Assembly (NCBI GenBank): GCA_000333855.2
Contig: CM007314.1
Span: forward strand, 572,056-629,403
From: Endotrypanum monterogeii
Lineage: Eukaryota; Euglenozoa; Kinetoplastea; Trypanosomatida; Trypanosomatidae
Reading direction: 5' to 3'
Length of the DNA stretch: 57,348 bases
Every line of letters starts with the position of its first letter. Position 1 is the first letter of the stretch. Shown piece after piece: positions 1 to 9,570 of this stretch. The notes beneath the pieces are model-generated. The model worked only from the letters and a program-made list of their open reading frames with translations. It searched no databases and was not told where the DNA came from. The position numbers and the translations under genes are program-made.

Positions 1-489
1 GCAAGCTGTGCGCGTGAGGCTCGGTGCATCGACACGGCCGCAGCGGCAGTACAGTCACTCCGAACATTAGCATGTCCTCCGTTTGTTCTGGGGTGCGACA
101 CCACTACCAGACTCGCCCCACCTGTTTCCTTTGTCTGTCGTCGTCGTCCTCGGTTTTTCCGCCCAACGCCCTGATGACGGTGCCTCTGCACAGGCGTTGG
201 CTCACGCTGCCCCGAAAATCCCGGGCGCCGAGGGGGCGCAGGTATCGTCTTGCCACGGGTCGTCTTGGAGACCCCACCAGCAATGAAACCTGCAGATTGC
301 TGCTGAAGGTGTGCGTGTCCAGGGGGGTGGGCAGCGCACCTTGGCATGTGACGCTGCAGGCCGATATGGATCGTTGATGCCCCAGCCCAGTGCCCCTCCT
401 CCCTCCCTCCCCCCCTTTGTCCCCCTCCCTATCGCATCAATCGGGGAAAATCATCCCCGACAACCGCCATGCAGGCACCCGCACACCTC
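1..489 (+). repeat. Dispersed direct repeat, left copy (SIDER-like, truncated by window start)
   Basis: This segment matches 9571-10061 in the same orientation. The two are almost base-for-base identical from about position 150 to 489; the only difference I saw there is one C in a C-run near 410. The first 150 bases differ only by single-base insertions and deletions. Similarity stops abruptly in the shared 'cccgcacacctc'. Size (about 0.5 kb), intergenic position, a C-rich tract near the end and the multicopy nature suggest a SIDER-type degenerate retroposon, common in Leishmania 3' UTRs. I cannot confirm the diagnostic 79-bp signature by eye. There is no credible coding capacity. Confidence 0.85.
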
Positions 490-511
490 AGCAGCTCCAT
501 TTGCTGCTGAG
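487..511. repeat. Perfect 9-bp inverted repeat at the repeat boundary
   Basis: CTCAGCAGC (487-495) and GCTGCTGAG (503-511) are exact reverse complements around a 7-nt loop. The hairpin sits exactly where the left copy of the dispersed repeat loses similarity to its partner at 10061. The right copy has different sequence there and lacks the hairpin. Confidence 0.6.
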
Positions 512-1854
512 TCGCCAACTGGAGAATATCATGTTCGAAATATTTTCTCCGTACCGGTTGAGCATCTAGAAGGGGAGCGCGGATCGTGTGTCCAATGAAT
601 CCCACCTAGGATAACCTTGTCTAGAAGGCAACAGGGTATGCCTAGTGGCAGCCGTTTCGCGTCGCACGTTTGTGTTTGGACTGGGACTGTAGTCGATAAT
701 GTGTGCAGGTCAACCCCCAGGTTTCATTGTCTAAGAAAACCGACAATTTCCCATTTTTAACCCTATCACAGATACTTTGCTGTTGATAGCGTCGCACGAC
801 ACACCCCTACGCACGCGGCTTGGTGTTACTGATGCAGCGAACCCCGACACAACCTCTTTCCATCCTCCCCTCCATAATTTTTTTTTTTATTTGTTGTTGT
901 TGTTGCTCTCAGTAGCAGGAGAGGAGTTAGTGCCAATTCGGATGCGTTGCTGTCGCCGTGGGAAACCGCCACCCGAGCGCATGACCACCGGGGACTTCCC
1001 GTGACGAGTCGCTGTGACCCTACTGCATTGTAGATATTACACCCTTCCATCCTCACCGGGGCGGGGGGGGGGAGGGCGGTAACACCAGAAGGAAGAGATG
1101 CAGGGGGTGTCTACGTGGCGTTTCTCACTTGTCCACCGGGTGGATAATGAGTCCTCTACAACTTGCCCGGCCCTCTTCCTTCTTCTTTACACTTCGCACA
1201 CAGACACGCTGGCATATGCTGTAGTTAGCAATCGTCAGCGGAATAGGAATGGGGTCGAGGAGAGAGATATAGTGCATCGACAAATGAAGTGGAGTCACCC
1301 AGCTGGATTGGATCAGGTGGAGGGGTATTACCGCCTTCATATTATTATTGTTGAGACGAAGGGGTTGTAGATCTCTTTCACCCACGGAACACGGCGAGGC
1401 GGTGGAGGAGAAAGGGGGGTCTGCTCGTCGTAGCCGCCCTGCTTTGGCGCTTATCAGAAAAGAAGCAGTAACTTGTGGGGGCGGTCTCCCCATTTGTCAT
1501 TCACTTTGTGGAAAGTAGAGTAGGGCATTTTCTGTTCCTCAGGGGTTTCCTCACATGGTTTGCTCTCCCTCGCTGTTTCACACCCCCTGCGTGGCGCAGC
1601 CGTGTTTGTTCTCTGGAGGAAAAGAGGTGTGGTAGGGGGCGGTGGAATGGCGCGGAATCCTTCAAGGTTGCTGAAGTCCTCTCCCAAAAGTAGATTGCAG
1701 CACACAGAACAGTGAGCCCATGAGGGCATCTTTTGGTGAGTGTTTTTGGGATTTATCATGGGGAAGGAGGGGAAAGATGGACTGGATGTGACTCAAACAC
1801 TGCAAGACGAGCCACCACAGCCCCAATGACAGATGTGCGTACATAGGTTGATGC
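490..1854. other. Gene-free flank upstream of the first gene
   Basis: Apart from the hairpin, I see no gene here. The stretch has T-runs and TTG repeats (about 879-908), a G-rich run near 1060-1080 and scattered pyrimidine tracts. Short open frames on both strands have no recognisable protein character. It is probably the 3' UTR and spacer of an upstream gene of the same transcription unit. Confidence 0.6.
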
Positions 1855-1901
1855 TTCTCGGATCTTTCCCTCCCCTTTTCTGCATACATACATACATACA
1901 G
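1855..1901 (+). promoter_or_regulatory. Probable spliced-leader acceptor for the 1956 gene
   Basis: A pyrimidine-rich tract (1855-1881) and a short TACA repeat end in CAG, with the AG at 1900-1901. A second candidate AG is at 1926-1927, after the CA repeat. The first ATG after either site is 1956, which supports that start and puts the in-frame ATG at 1833 upstream of the mature mRNA. Confidence 0.6.
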
Positions 1902-1955
1902 ACACACACACACACACACACACACAGTCTTGCCCCTATTTTCACTCTGCCCTCC

Positions 1956-4900
1956 ATGCGACGCCTCATCTACTTCTCAGTAGGTAATTGCTTGGTGACT
2001 TCATGGAGAACGTTCCTGAACCTATCGCATCCCGCGTTCTCAGGCAGTGAGGTTTCTGATCCTCGTACCTTGAGAGCAGTGCGGCATAGCGGCAGTGCTC
2101 GCGTTTCGAACGCTGCCGATGATAGTAATGACCGAACAGCTTATTCTTCGCAAGGTAGTGACCAGAAGAACTACTGCAATCTCAGGTGTGGGGGCATCTC
2201 ATGTTTGCCGACACCATCGAGTATCGGCGGGACCCCATTCACGTATCTTCTGCAGCGCATCATTCTACACAAAACAGAAGCGTCGTATCGTGAGCTGAGG
2301 TGTGCATTACAGTTTCTCTGCAATGTGGCCACCACCGACTCAACGGTTCCTGTTCATAGCAACGCGTTGAAATCGGCGGAGTCCCGTGAGCAGCGGATGT
2401 CCGTAGCTTTGGTGAAGGCCTCAAGCTCTTTCCGTCAATTTGATCGTCATTGGGGCAGAGGCCCGGGGTATTCGTTTTGCCTGCAGCCCCCAGATGGACA
2501 CGTCTGCGCTCCTGCTGTGGTGGGTGAGGTCTATTTGTTTCTCCGCTCGCTGGGTGTTGATGTGGCGACGTGGTGGAACCGCTACTACCACGCCTTTGTT
2601 CGGCCCAATATTGTAAAAAATCCTGGGGTCGAAGGCGTGGCTGCCGCGACCGCCGCTCTTGGCAGTGAGCTCGATAGCGGAGCAACAACATTGGGAACGG
2701 AGGATGTTGGTTTCATGTCAGGCGTCAAGGATTCGACCCTGCCGCCCCCATTTTACTGGACGTATCGCCGGGTCGACACGCACGCGGGTTCTAGCCCTAC
2801 GTTCACTGGGTCCGGTGTAGAGAGTTTTGCGGTGCCTCTGCCATCCTTCGATGAGCCTGCGCGTTCGCAAGTTACCGCTGAAGGGGATAAACTCGATATG
2901 TTGTGGCGAAAAAAAGATATGGAACCAATCGCCACATGCGAGTTAGCTGTCTCTTTGGCAAAACCACAAGTGCGACAGTCTGTGTGGATTCCTGCGCATC
3001 TCATTCACTATCTGCCCTATTTTCCAGCGCCGTTGCCGTTGCCCAATTCTGTGGATGAGAGAGAGGAGGTGCAGAGCGGTGTCTACCGTCGCGATGGAAC
3101 GGCGTTGGCTTCTGCAGCCTTCCCTCCAGTGTGGTGCAGCAACGACTCTTGCATGGTGGAAGAAAATGAAAGATCAAGACCGGTGTGCTGTGGCGAGACG
3201 GACGGTCTGTTCTTCCTTCAGGACCCTTCCCCAGTGACTGAATCTACCGACAGTGATCTGAACGAGTGTAAAAAGAATAGTTGCGGGGCAAGCACTGCCT
3301 GGCTTACGCCAAGGGGTTCCACAACGATACTGCCTCAGCACGCCGAGATTTGCGCGCGACAGGGTGTACCAGCGGAGGAGCAGTGGGCCCTTCCTCTGTA
3401 TGACGCCCTAGACGATGCTGACGACACCAGCAGTGCGAGTCTCCAGAAGCCCACGTGGATTTTCTCCAGCGGCGCCAAGGCAAGCGTATCCCTTGATACT
3501 GCTGCTCAAGGGCAAGCGTGGCGGCACCCGCAGGTGGTTGGCGAACCCTTCACCTCGTCGTTTTCTCTGATGGATTTTACTCGCACACCAGTAATGCCAT
3601 CCACTATCGGTTCGCTGCCCGCACCGGCTGCAGGGCAATGGCCCCCGCACCTATCGTCTCAGAAGGTGCAGAGCTTCCATCAAGCGTTTTTCAGTCGGGT
3701 CGGGACAACAAAATACGATCCGATGGACTCCATCCGCGGAGACTACTCCTTCCCTCTCCAAGCATATCCACTGCTGCGGTACCACGCACTCCTCCGAGGA
3801 CGTACACGAAGTGCCGCAACACCGGCGTGGGGGGCACCACAATACGGCTGGGGCGGCGCGGAGAGCCTTCCGCGGCGGAAATCGCCGACCACTGAACGCG
3901 GTGAAGCAAACTACAAGGGCGACGTCTCGGGCCCTGCGCGGCGGTCCATCGCTTTTTCACTTCTGCTCGACAACGCCCATCTCAAGTGGGTGAGGTTTTT
4001 TGGTGTGACGTATCTCAGTGTGGATGCCACAGCACTGTCATGCCTATTCGATTCAACGACGTGTGTGCGAAACGCGGTGCCGCTCAACGTAGCAGGAAAT
4101 GTCTTTCTGCAGGCTATGGCGCCTACGCGCTTCCGGCAGCAGTGCTGGTACCTGCCAACGGGGACGCGCTGTAGGTTGACTTCAGAGAGGCATAACCACG
4201 GAGCCGTGATCCGCCGTACCGAGGTTTCTGAGAGAGAAGGTACCCCGGGACTTCCGTTTTTCGAGACTGCAATGCGGAAGCTCGAGGCAGCGGAGGCGTC
4301 AGTGCGATCTTCAAGGGGCTCGCAAGACACCATTCCCGCTACTACCGATGGTGGAAGTGCGTTCGGACCCAACTCGGGTGTCTCACCATGGCTGGTGCGT
4401 CTACGGGAGATTCGGGATGAGTCTAGGACTAGCAAGCACAATCAGTGGGTATCACGGAAGGAGCGTGTCCAAGGTATGCGCTCACCGCACCGGGAGGCCT
4501 TCTTTCTTTTTCGCTCTCCATATTGGGTTGAGGTAACGGAGCTCTACGAGAGGTGGGGTGTACAGGTCACAACTGGGACGGTGCCGCTCCACATCGATGG
4601 GGAGTCGTACGTGAACGCAGAGCAGACAACAGATGCATCCAGGTTTACACCAAGCACCTGCGTGCCTCATCTCAAGCAAGAAGTTTTGTTTGACGAGGGG
4701 CTGGAAACGTGTTCGTGGGCCGGGTCACAGCGCCTCCTTCGCCAAATTGCGCCCGATGCCGTCCCCCCTCGCCGTCCTGACGGTGTGTGTGCATGGGGGT
4801 ACGACACTTTGTGTGCGCGTGCAGCAGCGGTGCAGCGAGTCTCCAATCTATGGATTGAGGAATCGCTCGTCGAGAAGTTCCAGTGGACAACTCGCTGTGT

Positions 4901-6218
4901 AGCTGCACTGCGACCGCGTGACCAGGCGGACAGCCGAGGTTACAGCGGTCGTGCAGGCGGCCCGGATGATGAAGTATTCCGCGCCGTTCTCACACCAAAA
5001 GACTTCGAATCATGTCCAGCTCGAAAATCCCCCCCGGCGGAGCTCCACAGCAAGGCTGTTCACCTTGAACCTCGGCTACGCGGTGGATCGTTCTACAACG
5101 GCGACGACCGGATGACTGGGGCCATTGGCACTGCTCCGTGGAGTATCTCGGAAGAAGAAGGTACTAATGTCACCCTTACTGCCCCTTCCAGGCAACCGAC
5201 ATTATCCAGCAGACCGCCGGCAGTCGTCGATGGGCTTTCAGCCAGCCCCTTACGACCAACAGCGAAGCCCCGATGCTCTGTCGTGCACTCGAGCTGCATT
5301 GTGGAACAAGAGGAGCTAGAGTTTGTGGCCGGGTATTCTCCTCGCTTGCTTCTGCTGCGAGTGCCTGATTTGATGCCGGAGGACTTGGCCTGTGGTCATT
5401 TGAATTGTGCCAAAGTAAACACCAGCGCATCCCATCGTCTGGCAAACACACTCGAAAGAAACTCTGACAGATGGGGAGACGGGGTAAGCGGTGCAGCCGG
5501 TGTCTACACCGAGAGGCGCATTTCTCAGGGCGAAGGAACTAACGGGAAGAGTCGGGATGGTGACGTTGCTTTCGTCAAGGACTATGCAGAATGTGGCGGG
5601 GCAACCCTGGAGAGCGGGTCACCATCAGAGAGGGCTACTCTGCTACGGCGCATTTATGCAATGAAACGGAAGCGAGCCCTCTTTTCGGCTCCTTGGCGAG
5701 GTGCAAAGCTCAGTTTCCAGTCTCGGCTGGCCCTTGCATCTTTGGCACTTCGTAATGGGTATCGTGGCGAAAATGCGGATCGCTGGGTATCTCTCGATGT
5801 TCTACATGACGAGCCTCGATCGCTGGTCGGGCACACCAGCCTCGCGTCTCCTGGGGTGCATGAACGAGATGTTGGTGTGACACAGATTTCCTCCTCGCTC
5901 TGTGTGTCGCCTTCGACCATCGCAGGATCAACCCCCCGACAGAAAGCAGCATCAGAATCGACATGTCTGGGTATTCCATCGATTGATGTAGTTTTGCTTT
6001 TACCACCCCGCCGCAAGTCTTGTCCGAGCAGCCTCGACGCAGATGAAGTCACCGCCAGCGAAAGCATCCATGTTGCCAGACAACATGGAGGTGGAGGACG
6101 CAACGACCCCACTCCAGCAGCGCAAACGAGAACAGTTACGGTCATCAACTACAAGGAACTCAGGCTGGCTGACGAGCTGCTCTCTTCTACGCCGCAGCTT
6201 GTGTGGAGATATGTGTGA
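1956..6218 (+). CDS. Large hypothetical protein, possible mitochondrial targeting
   Basis: A 1420-residue open frame in which I recognise no domain. The start at 1956 is the first ATG after the likely splice acceptor. Starting at 1833 would translate the CA repeat as Thr-His repeats. The N-terminus (MRRLIYFSVGNCLVTSWRTF) is basic, hydrophobic and lacks acidic residues, as in a mitochondrial presequence; this is inference. The rest alternates ordered-looking stretches with Trp/Tyr/Phe (for example around residues 170-215, the TWWNRYYHAF region, and the YWVEVTELYERWGV region near 860) and long Ser/Arg/Pro/Gly-rich parts. No transmembrane segment or coiled coil stands out. Trypanosomatid mitochondrial RNA-processing and ribosome factors often look like this, but nothing here proves such a role. 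It lies between the two copies of the dispersed repeat. Confidence 0.85.
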   Translation: MRRLIYFSVGNCLVTSWRTFLNLSHPAFSGSEVSDPRTLRAVRHSGSARVSNAADDSNDRTAYSSQGSDQKNYCNLRCGGISCLPTPSSIGGTPFTYLLQRIILHKTEASYRELRCALQFLCNVATTDSTVPVHSNALKSAESREQRMSVALVKASSSFRQFDRHWGRGPGYSFCLQPPDGHVCAPAVVGEVYLFLRSLGVDVATWWNRYYHAFVRPNIVKNPGVEGVAAATAALGSELDSGATTLGTEDVGFMSGVKDSTLPPPFYWTYRRVDTHAGSSPTFTGSGVESFAVPLPSFDEPARSQVTAEGDKLDMLWRKKDMEPIATCELAVSLAKPQVRQSVWIPAHLIHYLPYFPAPLPLPNSVDEREEVQSGVYRRDGTALASAAFPPVWCSNDSCMVEENERSRPVCCGETDGLFFLQDPSPVTESTDSDLNECKKNSCGASTAWLTPRGSTTILPQHAEICARQGVPAEEQWALPLYDALDDADDTSSASLQKPTWIFSSGAKASVSLDTAAQGQAWRHPQVVGEPFTSSFSLMDFTRTPVMPSTIGSLPAPAAGQWPPHLSSQKVQSFHQAFFSRVGTTKYDPMDSIRGDYSFPLQAYPLLRYHALLRGRTRSAATPAWGAPQYGWGGAESLPRRKSPTTERGEANYKGDVSGPARRSIAFSLLLDNAHLKWVRFFGVTYLSVDATALSCLFDSTTCVRNAVPLNVAGNVFLQAMAPTRFRQQCWYLPTGTRCRLTSERHNHGAVIRRTEVSEREGTPGLPFFETAMRKLEAAEASVRSSRGSQDTIPATTDGGSAFGPNSGVSPWLVRLREIRDESRTSKHNQWVSRKERVQGMRSPHREAFFLFRSPYWVEVTELYERWGVQVTTGTVPLHIDGESYVNAEQTTDASRFTPSTCVPHLKQEVLFDEGLETCSWAGSQRLLRQIAPDAVPPRRPDGVCAWGYDTLCARAAAVQRVSNLWIEESLVEKFQWTTRCVAALRPRDQADSRGYSGRAGGPDDEVFRAVLTPKDFESCPARKSPPAELHSKAVHLEPRLRGGSFYNGDDRMTGAIGTAPWSISEEEGTNVTLTAPSRQPTLSSRPPAVVDGLSASPLRPTAKPRCSVVHSSCIVEQEELEFVAGYSPRLLLLRVPDLMPEDLACGHLNCAKVNTSASHRLANTLERNSDRWGDGVSGAAGVYTERRISQGEGTNGKSRDGDVAFVKDYAECGGATLESGSPSERATLLRRIYAMKRKRALFSAPWRGAKLSFQSRLALASLALRNGYRGENADRWVSLDVLHDEPRSLVGHTSLASPGVHERDVGVTQISSSLCVSPSTIAGSTPRQKAASESTCLGIPSIDVVLLLPPRRKSCPSSLDADEVTASESIHVARQHGGGGRNDPTPAAQTRTVTVINYKELRLADELLSSTPQLVWRYV

Positions 6219-6573
6219 GGTAGCAGTCGAGGTACAGATATCCGGAAGAGGAGGATTGCAAGGCGTGTTGCCACTACAGTTCGTCCTCAGAGGTCAAGCG
6301 GTCCTGAAACGGGGCAGGTAGACTATCGTGGAGATAATTTGCTTCTTCGGCTGCGGCTGGTACGCTGAGTGTAGTATATTGTATATTTATATATATTTTT
6401 TCTCTGCTCCTTGTTCAGATTCTGCTCTCTGCGCCAAACCCCTACCCTAGGTCTGGAACATACAGTTCAAAAAAAACAAAAATGTGGGCAAGCTCATTCA
6501 TTTTGTTCTATCACCATCGCAGCCCCTTTTAGTCGTGTATTTTTCACTACCCCCCCCACCTCTTCCTCTTCCT
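6219..6573. other. 3' flank of the 1956 gene
   Basis: No gene is seen. The stretch contains an AT-rich tract (about 6374-6400), an A-rich run near 6468-6482 and the C/T-rich lead-in to the tandem duplication that follows. Confidence 0.6.
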
Positions 6574-7496
6574 CTCCCTCTTTTCCCTGCCCCCGTGACG
6601 AGAGGTGTAGTGATGGGCGCCTGGATGTGCGAAATAAGTAGTCAGGTATGCCCCACCAGCGCACCGCCAGTCAAGTGGGAAGGCAGAGAGAGGGACAGGA
6701 CGAGTATGCAGAAACGAAAAAACAAACACAGGAGAGGGAATACAGACACACCCGAGGGTTCGGGGAGGGTCCACTCCCAAGCCTCCTCATGCTGCCCCCC
6801 CCCTCCTGTCACCCACAAGCGGTTGTCCCATTGCTTTGGCTCTGATCCCTCGTGTTGGGGGTTGGCGAATGACAACTGTACGGTGCACATTCGAAGGGAT
6901 TACATCCAAGCGCCTCTCGTTGCTCATTGTCTGTTTGTTGAGCTGGAAAGAGGCGCGTGCGACGCCCGTGCCGTCGTTGCGCGGGTACGCCGTGGATGAT
7001 GCGCGGCTGGCCGTCGCCCCCCCCCCCCCTTCCTCTTCCCCTCCCTCTTTTCCCTGCCCCCGTGACGAGAGGTGTAGTGATGGGCGCCTGGATGTGCGAA
7101 ATAAGTAGTCAGGTATGCCCCACCAGCGCACCGCCAGTCAAGTGGGAAGGCAGAGAGAGGGACAGGACGAGTATGCAGAAACGAAAAAACAAACACAGGA
7201 GAGGGAATACAGACACACCCGAGGGTTCGGGGAGGGTCCACTCCCAAGCCTCCTCATGCTGCCCCCCCCCTCCTGTCACCCACAAGCGGTTGTCCCATTG
7301 CTTTGGCTCTGATCCCTCGTGTTGGGGGTTGGCGAATGACAACTGTACGGTGCACATTCGAAGGGATTACATCCAAGCGCCTCTCGTTGCTCATTGTCTG
7401 TTTGTTGAGCTGGAAAGAGGCGCGTGCGACGCCCGTGCCGTCGTTGCGCGGGTACGCCGTGGATGATGCGCGGCTGGCCGTCGCCCCCCCCCCCTC
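6574..7496 (+). repeat. 467-bp tandem duplication
   Basis: Two head-to-tail copies, 6574-7040 and 7041 to about 7496, have a period of exactly 467 bp. They appear identical over almost the whole unit: translations of matching frames in the two copies agree residue for residue. Both end in the same GGCTGGCCGTCG followed by a C-run, differing slightly in C-run length. The unit carries a pyrimidine block, purine-rich stretches and CCCCCCCC runs, but no plausible gene. It occupies the spacer upstream of the ama1-like gene, so a copy may affect that mRNA's 5' processing or the previous gene's 3' UTR. Recent duplication or an assembly artefact are both possible. Confidence 0.9.
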
Positions 7497-8048
7497 TTTA
7501 CTGTCCCCTCGCACACCCACCCTCTTCCTTTTCTTTCGCGTGTATCGTCGATGTGCCCGACCTGTCCGACGCCCGTCGATTGAGATCGCTGGGCTCCCTT
7601 TCGCGTCACTACAGAAGAACGAATCCTCTTGTTCTCGTTTTCTCTGCCGCCGTGCTTTTTTTCTTTTTTATTGTTTTGTTGTCCTCGTGCGCGTGGTTCG
7701 GTCGTTGCACTCCCCTCGCGTTCTTTCCCAAGACCCTTCTCCCCCGCACCCCTCTGCCCGCTCTCACACAATTCCTATTTTCTATAGCGCCCCGAGAAGC
7801 TCGCTGCGCCTTTCCAGATCACGCATATCCGAGCTGGAACGTACAGTGCACGTCTGCCGGCCCCTCCCCTCCCTCGCACGACCTTCCGCTCTCTTTGTCG
7901 CCGCCTCGTATCCTGCTGCGTTTCTCTGTGGGCTCGCGTGTCGGTGACCCGCGGGCGACTGCTGATTGCTGTGGGTGCCTCGAGAACTGAAGGGCTGTAG
8001 TACGCTCATACTAGCCTCGGCTATTGAACATCGCGCCTGGCCCTGTTA
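7497..8048. other. Pyrimidine-rich spacer upstream of the ama1-like gene
   Basis: The strand is strongly C/T-rich throughout (7490-7920), with T-runs near 7657-7675. Open frames through it translate to low-complexity Ser/Pro/Arg/Phe and are not credible. It provides many alternative pyrimidine tracts for trans-splicing. Confidence 0.6.
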
Positions 8049-8077
8049 TATCTGTATATATTTTTGTGTCTGCACAG
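8049..8077 (+). promoter_or_regulatory. Probable spliced-leader acceptor for the ama1-like gene
   Basis: A short T-rich tract (8060-8070) runs into CTGCACAG, with the AG at 8076-8077. The next ATG is 8159, the start of the coding region, giving a 5' UTR of about 80 nt. The upstream pyrimidine block could offer other acceptors. Confidence 0.5.
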
Positions 8078-8158
8078 TAGTCTTTGTGACGCGACAAGCG
8101 ACCGTGGCAGAGGAAACCTTGGCCTGTGGCAGTGTAGAGCCGGTATCACACGAGCAGG

Positions 8159-8719
8159 ATGCAAGGCAACGCCGGTGGCGGGCAAGGCGCTCCTGCGTCA
8201 GCGCCTGAGAAGCATGGTGACGCCGAGAACCAAGCAAAGTACATGCCGCAGCCTGGGCAAGGCGCCTACCCCAGTGCCGCCCACCCGGCGGCGATGCCTG
8301 TGCAAATCGCTGGACGAAACGCCGCCACGAGTCCATGGCACTACTCGCTGTGCTATTGCTGTCAAGACATGGACTCGTGCATGGAGGCATGCTGTTGTTT
8401 TTTCTGCCAGGCGAGCAGGCAGTGCAATTTTCTAACAAACAACGAGAAAGAGATTCATTGGCCGTTGTGCTTCGGCATGTTGCTCATGGAGCTATTTCTT
8501 ACAGATCTTCTATCGTGCATTGTCGCCATGGAGGTGCGCCGTCTTACGCGCTCACGGTACGGCATCCATGGCAATGGTTGTGAGGACTGCTGCGTTGCGT
8601 GGTGCTGCCGCTCCTGCTCGACGCAGCAGATTTTGCTGGAGATGACAGCGATGAATGACTTTCCGGGTGCCTCATGCTACGACGCCCCCTCTCAGCCGAC
8701 AAGCTACCAGATGACGTAG
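8159..8719 (+). CDS. ama1: ama1-like PLAC8-family cysteine-rich protein
   Basis: A 186-residue protein with a Gly/Ala/Pro/Gln-rich N-terminal tail of about 55 residues. Two cysteine clusters typical of PLAC8 (Cys-rich, fruit-weight-2.2/PLAC8) proteins follow: the CYCCQDMDSCMEACCCFFC region (about residues 65-85) and GCEDCCVAWCCRSCSTQQ (about 140-157). Between them is a hydrophobic stretch, WPLCFGMLLMELFLTDLLSC, that may be membrane-embedded. Trypanosomatid members are annotated as 'ama1 protein'; the family acts at membranes in other eukaryotes (metal efflux, organ size), but the parasite role is not established to my knowledge. The start is the first ATG after the likely splice site. The tail ends in a Ser/Pro/Gln stretch without a hydrophobic anchor. 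In other Leishmania this gene is, as I recall, multicopy, which fits the repeats on both sides here. Confidence 0.88.
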   Translation: MQGNAGGGQGAPASAPEKHGDAENQAKYMPQPGQGAYPSAAHPAAMPVQIAGRNAATSPWHYSLCYCCQDMDSCMEACCCFFCQASRQCNFLTNNEKEIHWPLCFGMLLMELFLTDLLSCIVAMEVRRLTRSRYGIHGNGCEDCCVAWCCRSCSTQQILLEMTAMNDFPGASCYDAPSQPTSYQMT

Positions 8720-9570
8720 TGCCATCCTCGCTGTGTCTCCCAGCGGTGGGGATAATCACGGTGGATAGCAGACAGCTGTGTGACGATTTTGTGCTGGAGG
8801 GGCTGTGATTGGAGTTTCGATATTGCGGCGCTTTATTGGGCAGGAATCGGCACATCGCGAGAGAATATGTCATGCCGGTGAGAGCGGGGCTGCGTGTAGG
8901 GGGCGAGAGGCGGGGTCCCGGCGCGGTGGACTAGGGGTAGACGTGGCGCACGCGCATTTATCTCGCATCGTCTCGCGTTGCCTTCCTGTGCATCCAGCTC
9001 CTATTGCCAGTTCTCCGCACTCCATCATATAGAGCTGTCTGCACGGTGAGGAGAGCTACTGCAGCCAAAAGAGCTCTAAACATCCGGTAGTGTTTCTGTG
9101 GTTATTTTGGCAGATTATTTTGAAGATTATATATATATATATATATGTTTTTTTCCAAATTCTTTATGTTCTATTTCTTTTGATGTTTTTGCGCTCCCCT
9201 CATTTCTCTTCGGGCTGCATTTCGATCATGTCTCCCCGAGGGTGAGCATGTCCATCTTCCTTTTATCTCCTAGTGCTTTTTGAAACAACAATAGTAAGAA
9301 TATTTTTTTTTTAATTGTGGGCAGTGAGTTGCACAGTATCTGCTACTGATCGTCAGGACGACTCGTCAAAGAGCCGCGCCGTTGACCTTTCAGTCGATAC
9401 TTTGCGAGTGTAGCATATTTATACACCAGACACATTTGTGTTGTGCTTTTCCCACCTCTTGTTTTGTTCAGGCGAGTATTTAAATGCAACATATATATAT
9501 ATATATAGATCCCCACCCCCACTGCTTCTCCCTCGTCTGGGAGTGAGAGGTGGAGGAGGGAGGGGGTGCA
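8720..9570. other. 3' flank of the ama1-like gene
   Basis: No gene is seen. It contains TA repeats at 9128-9146 and 9491-9507, an A/T-rich stretch around 9290-9320 and, just before the repeat, a G-rich run (9548-9568). Confidence 0.6.

Noticed and set aside
1833..1955. In-frame extension of the first gene to the ATG at 1833
   Set aside because: It would encode the CA microsatellite as Thr-His repeats and lies upstream of the best trans-splice acceptor at 1901.
6484..7466. Paired open frames of 169-171 residues on + and several on - in the tandem repeat
   Set aside because: They appear twice only because the DNA is duplicated, are low complexity, and have no start context or known domain.
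7303..7947. 214-residue + strand frame upstream of ama1
   Set aside because: It runs from the repeat into a C/T-rich splice region and translates to Ser/Pro/Arg/Phe low complexity.
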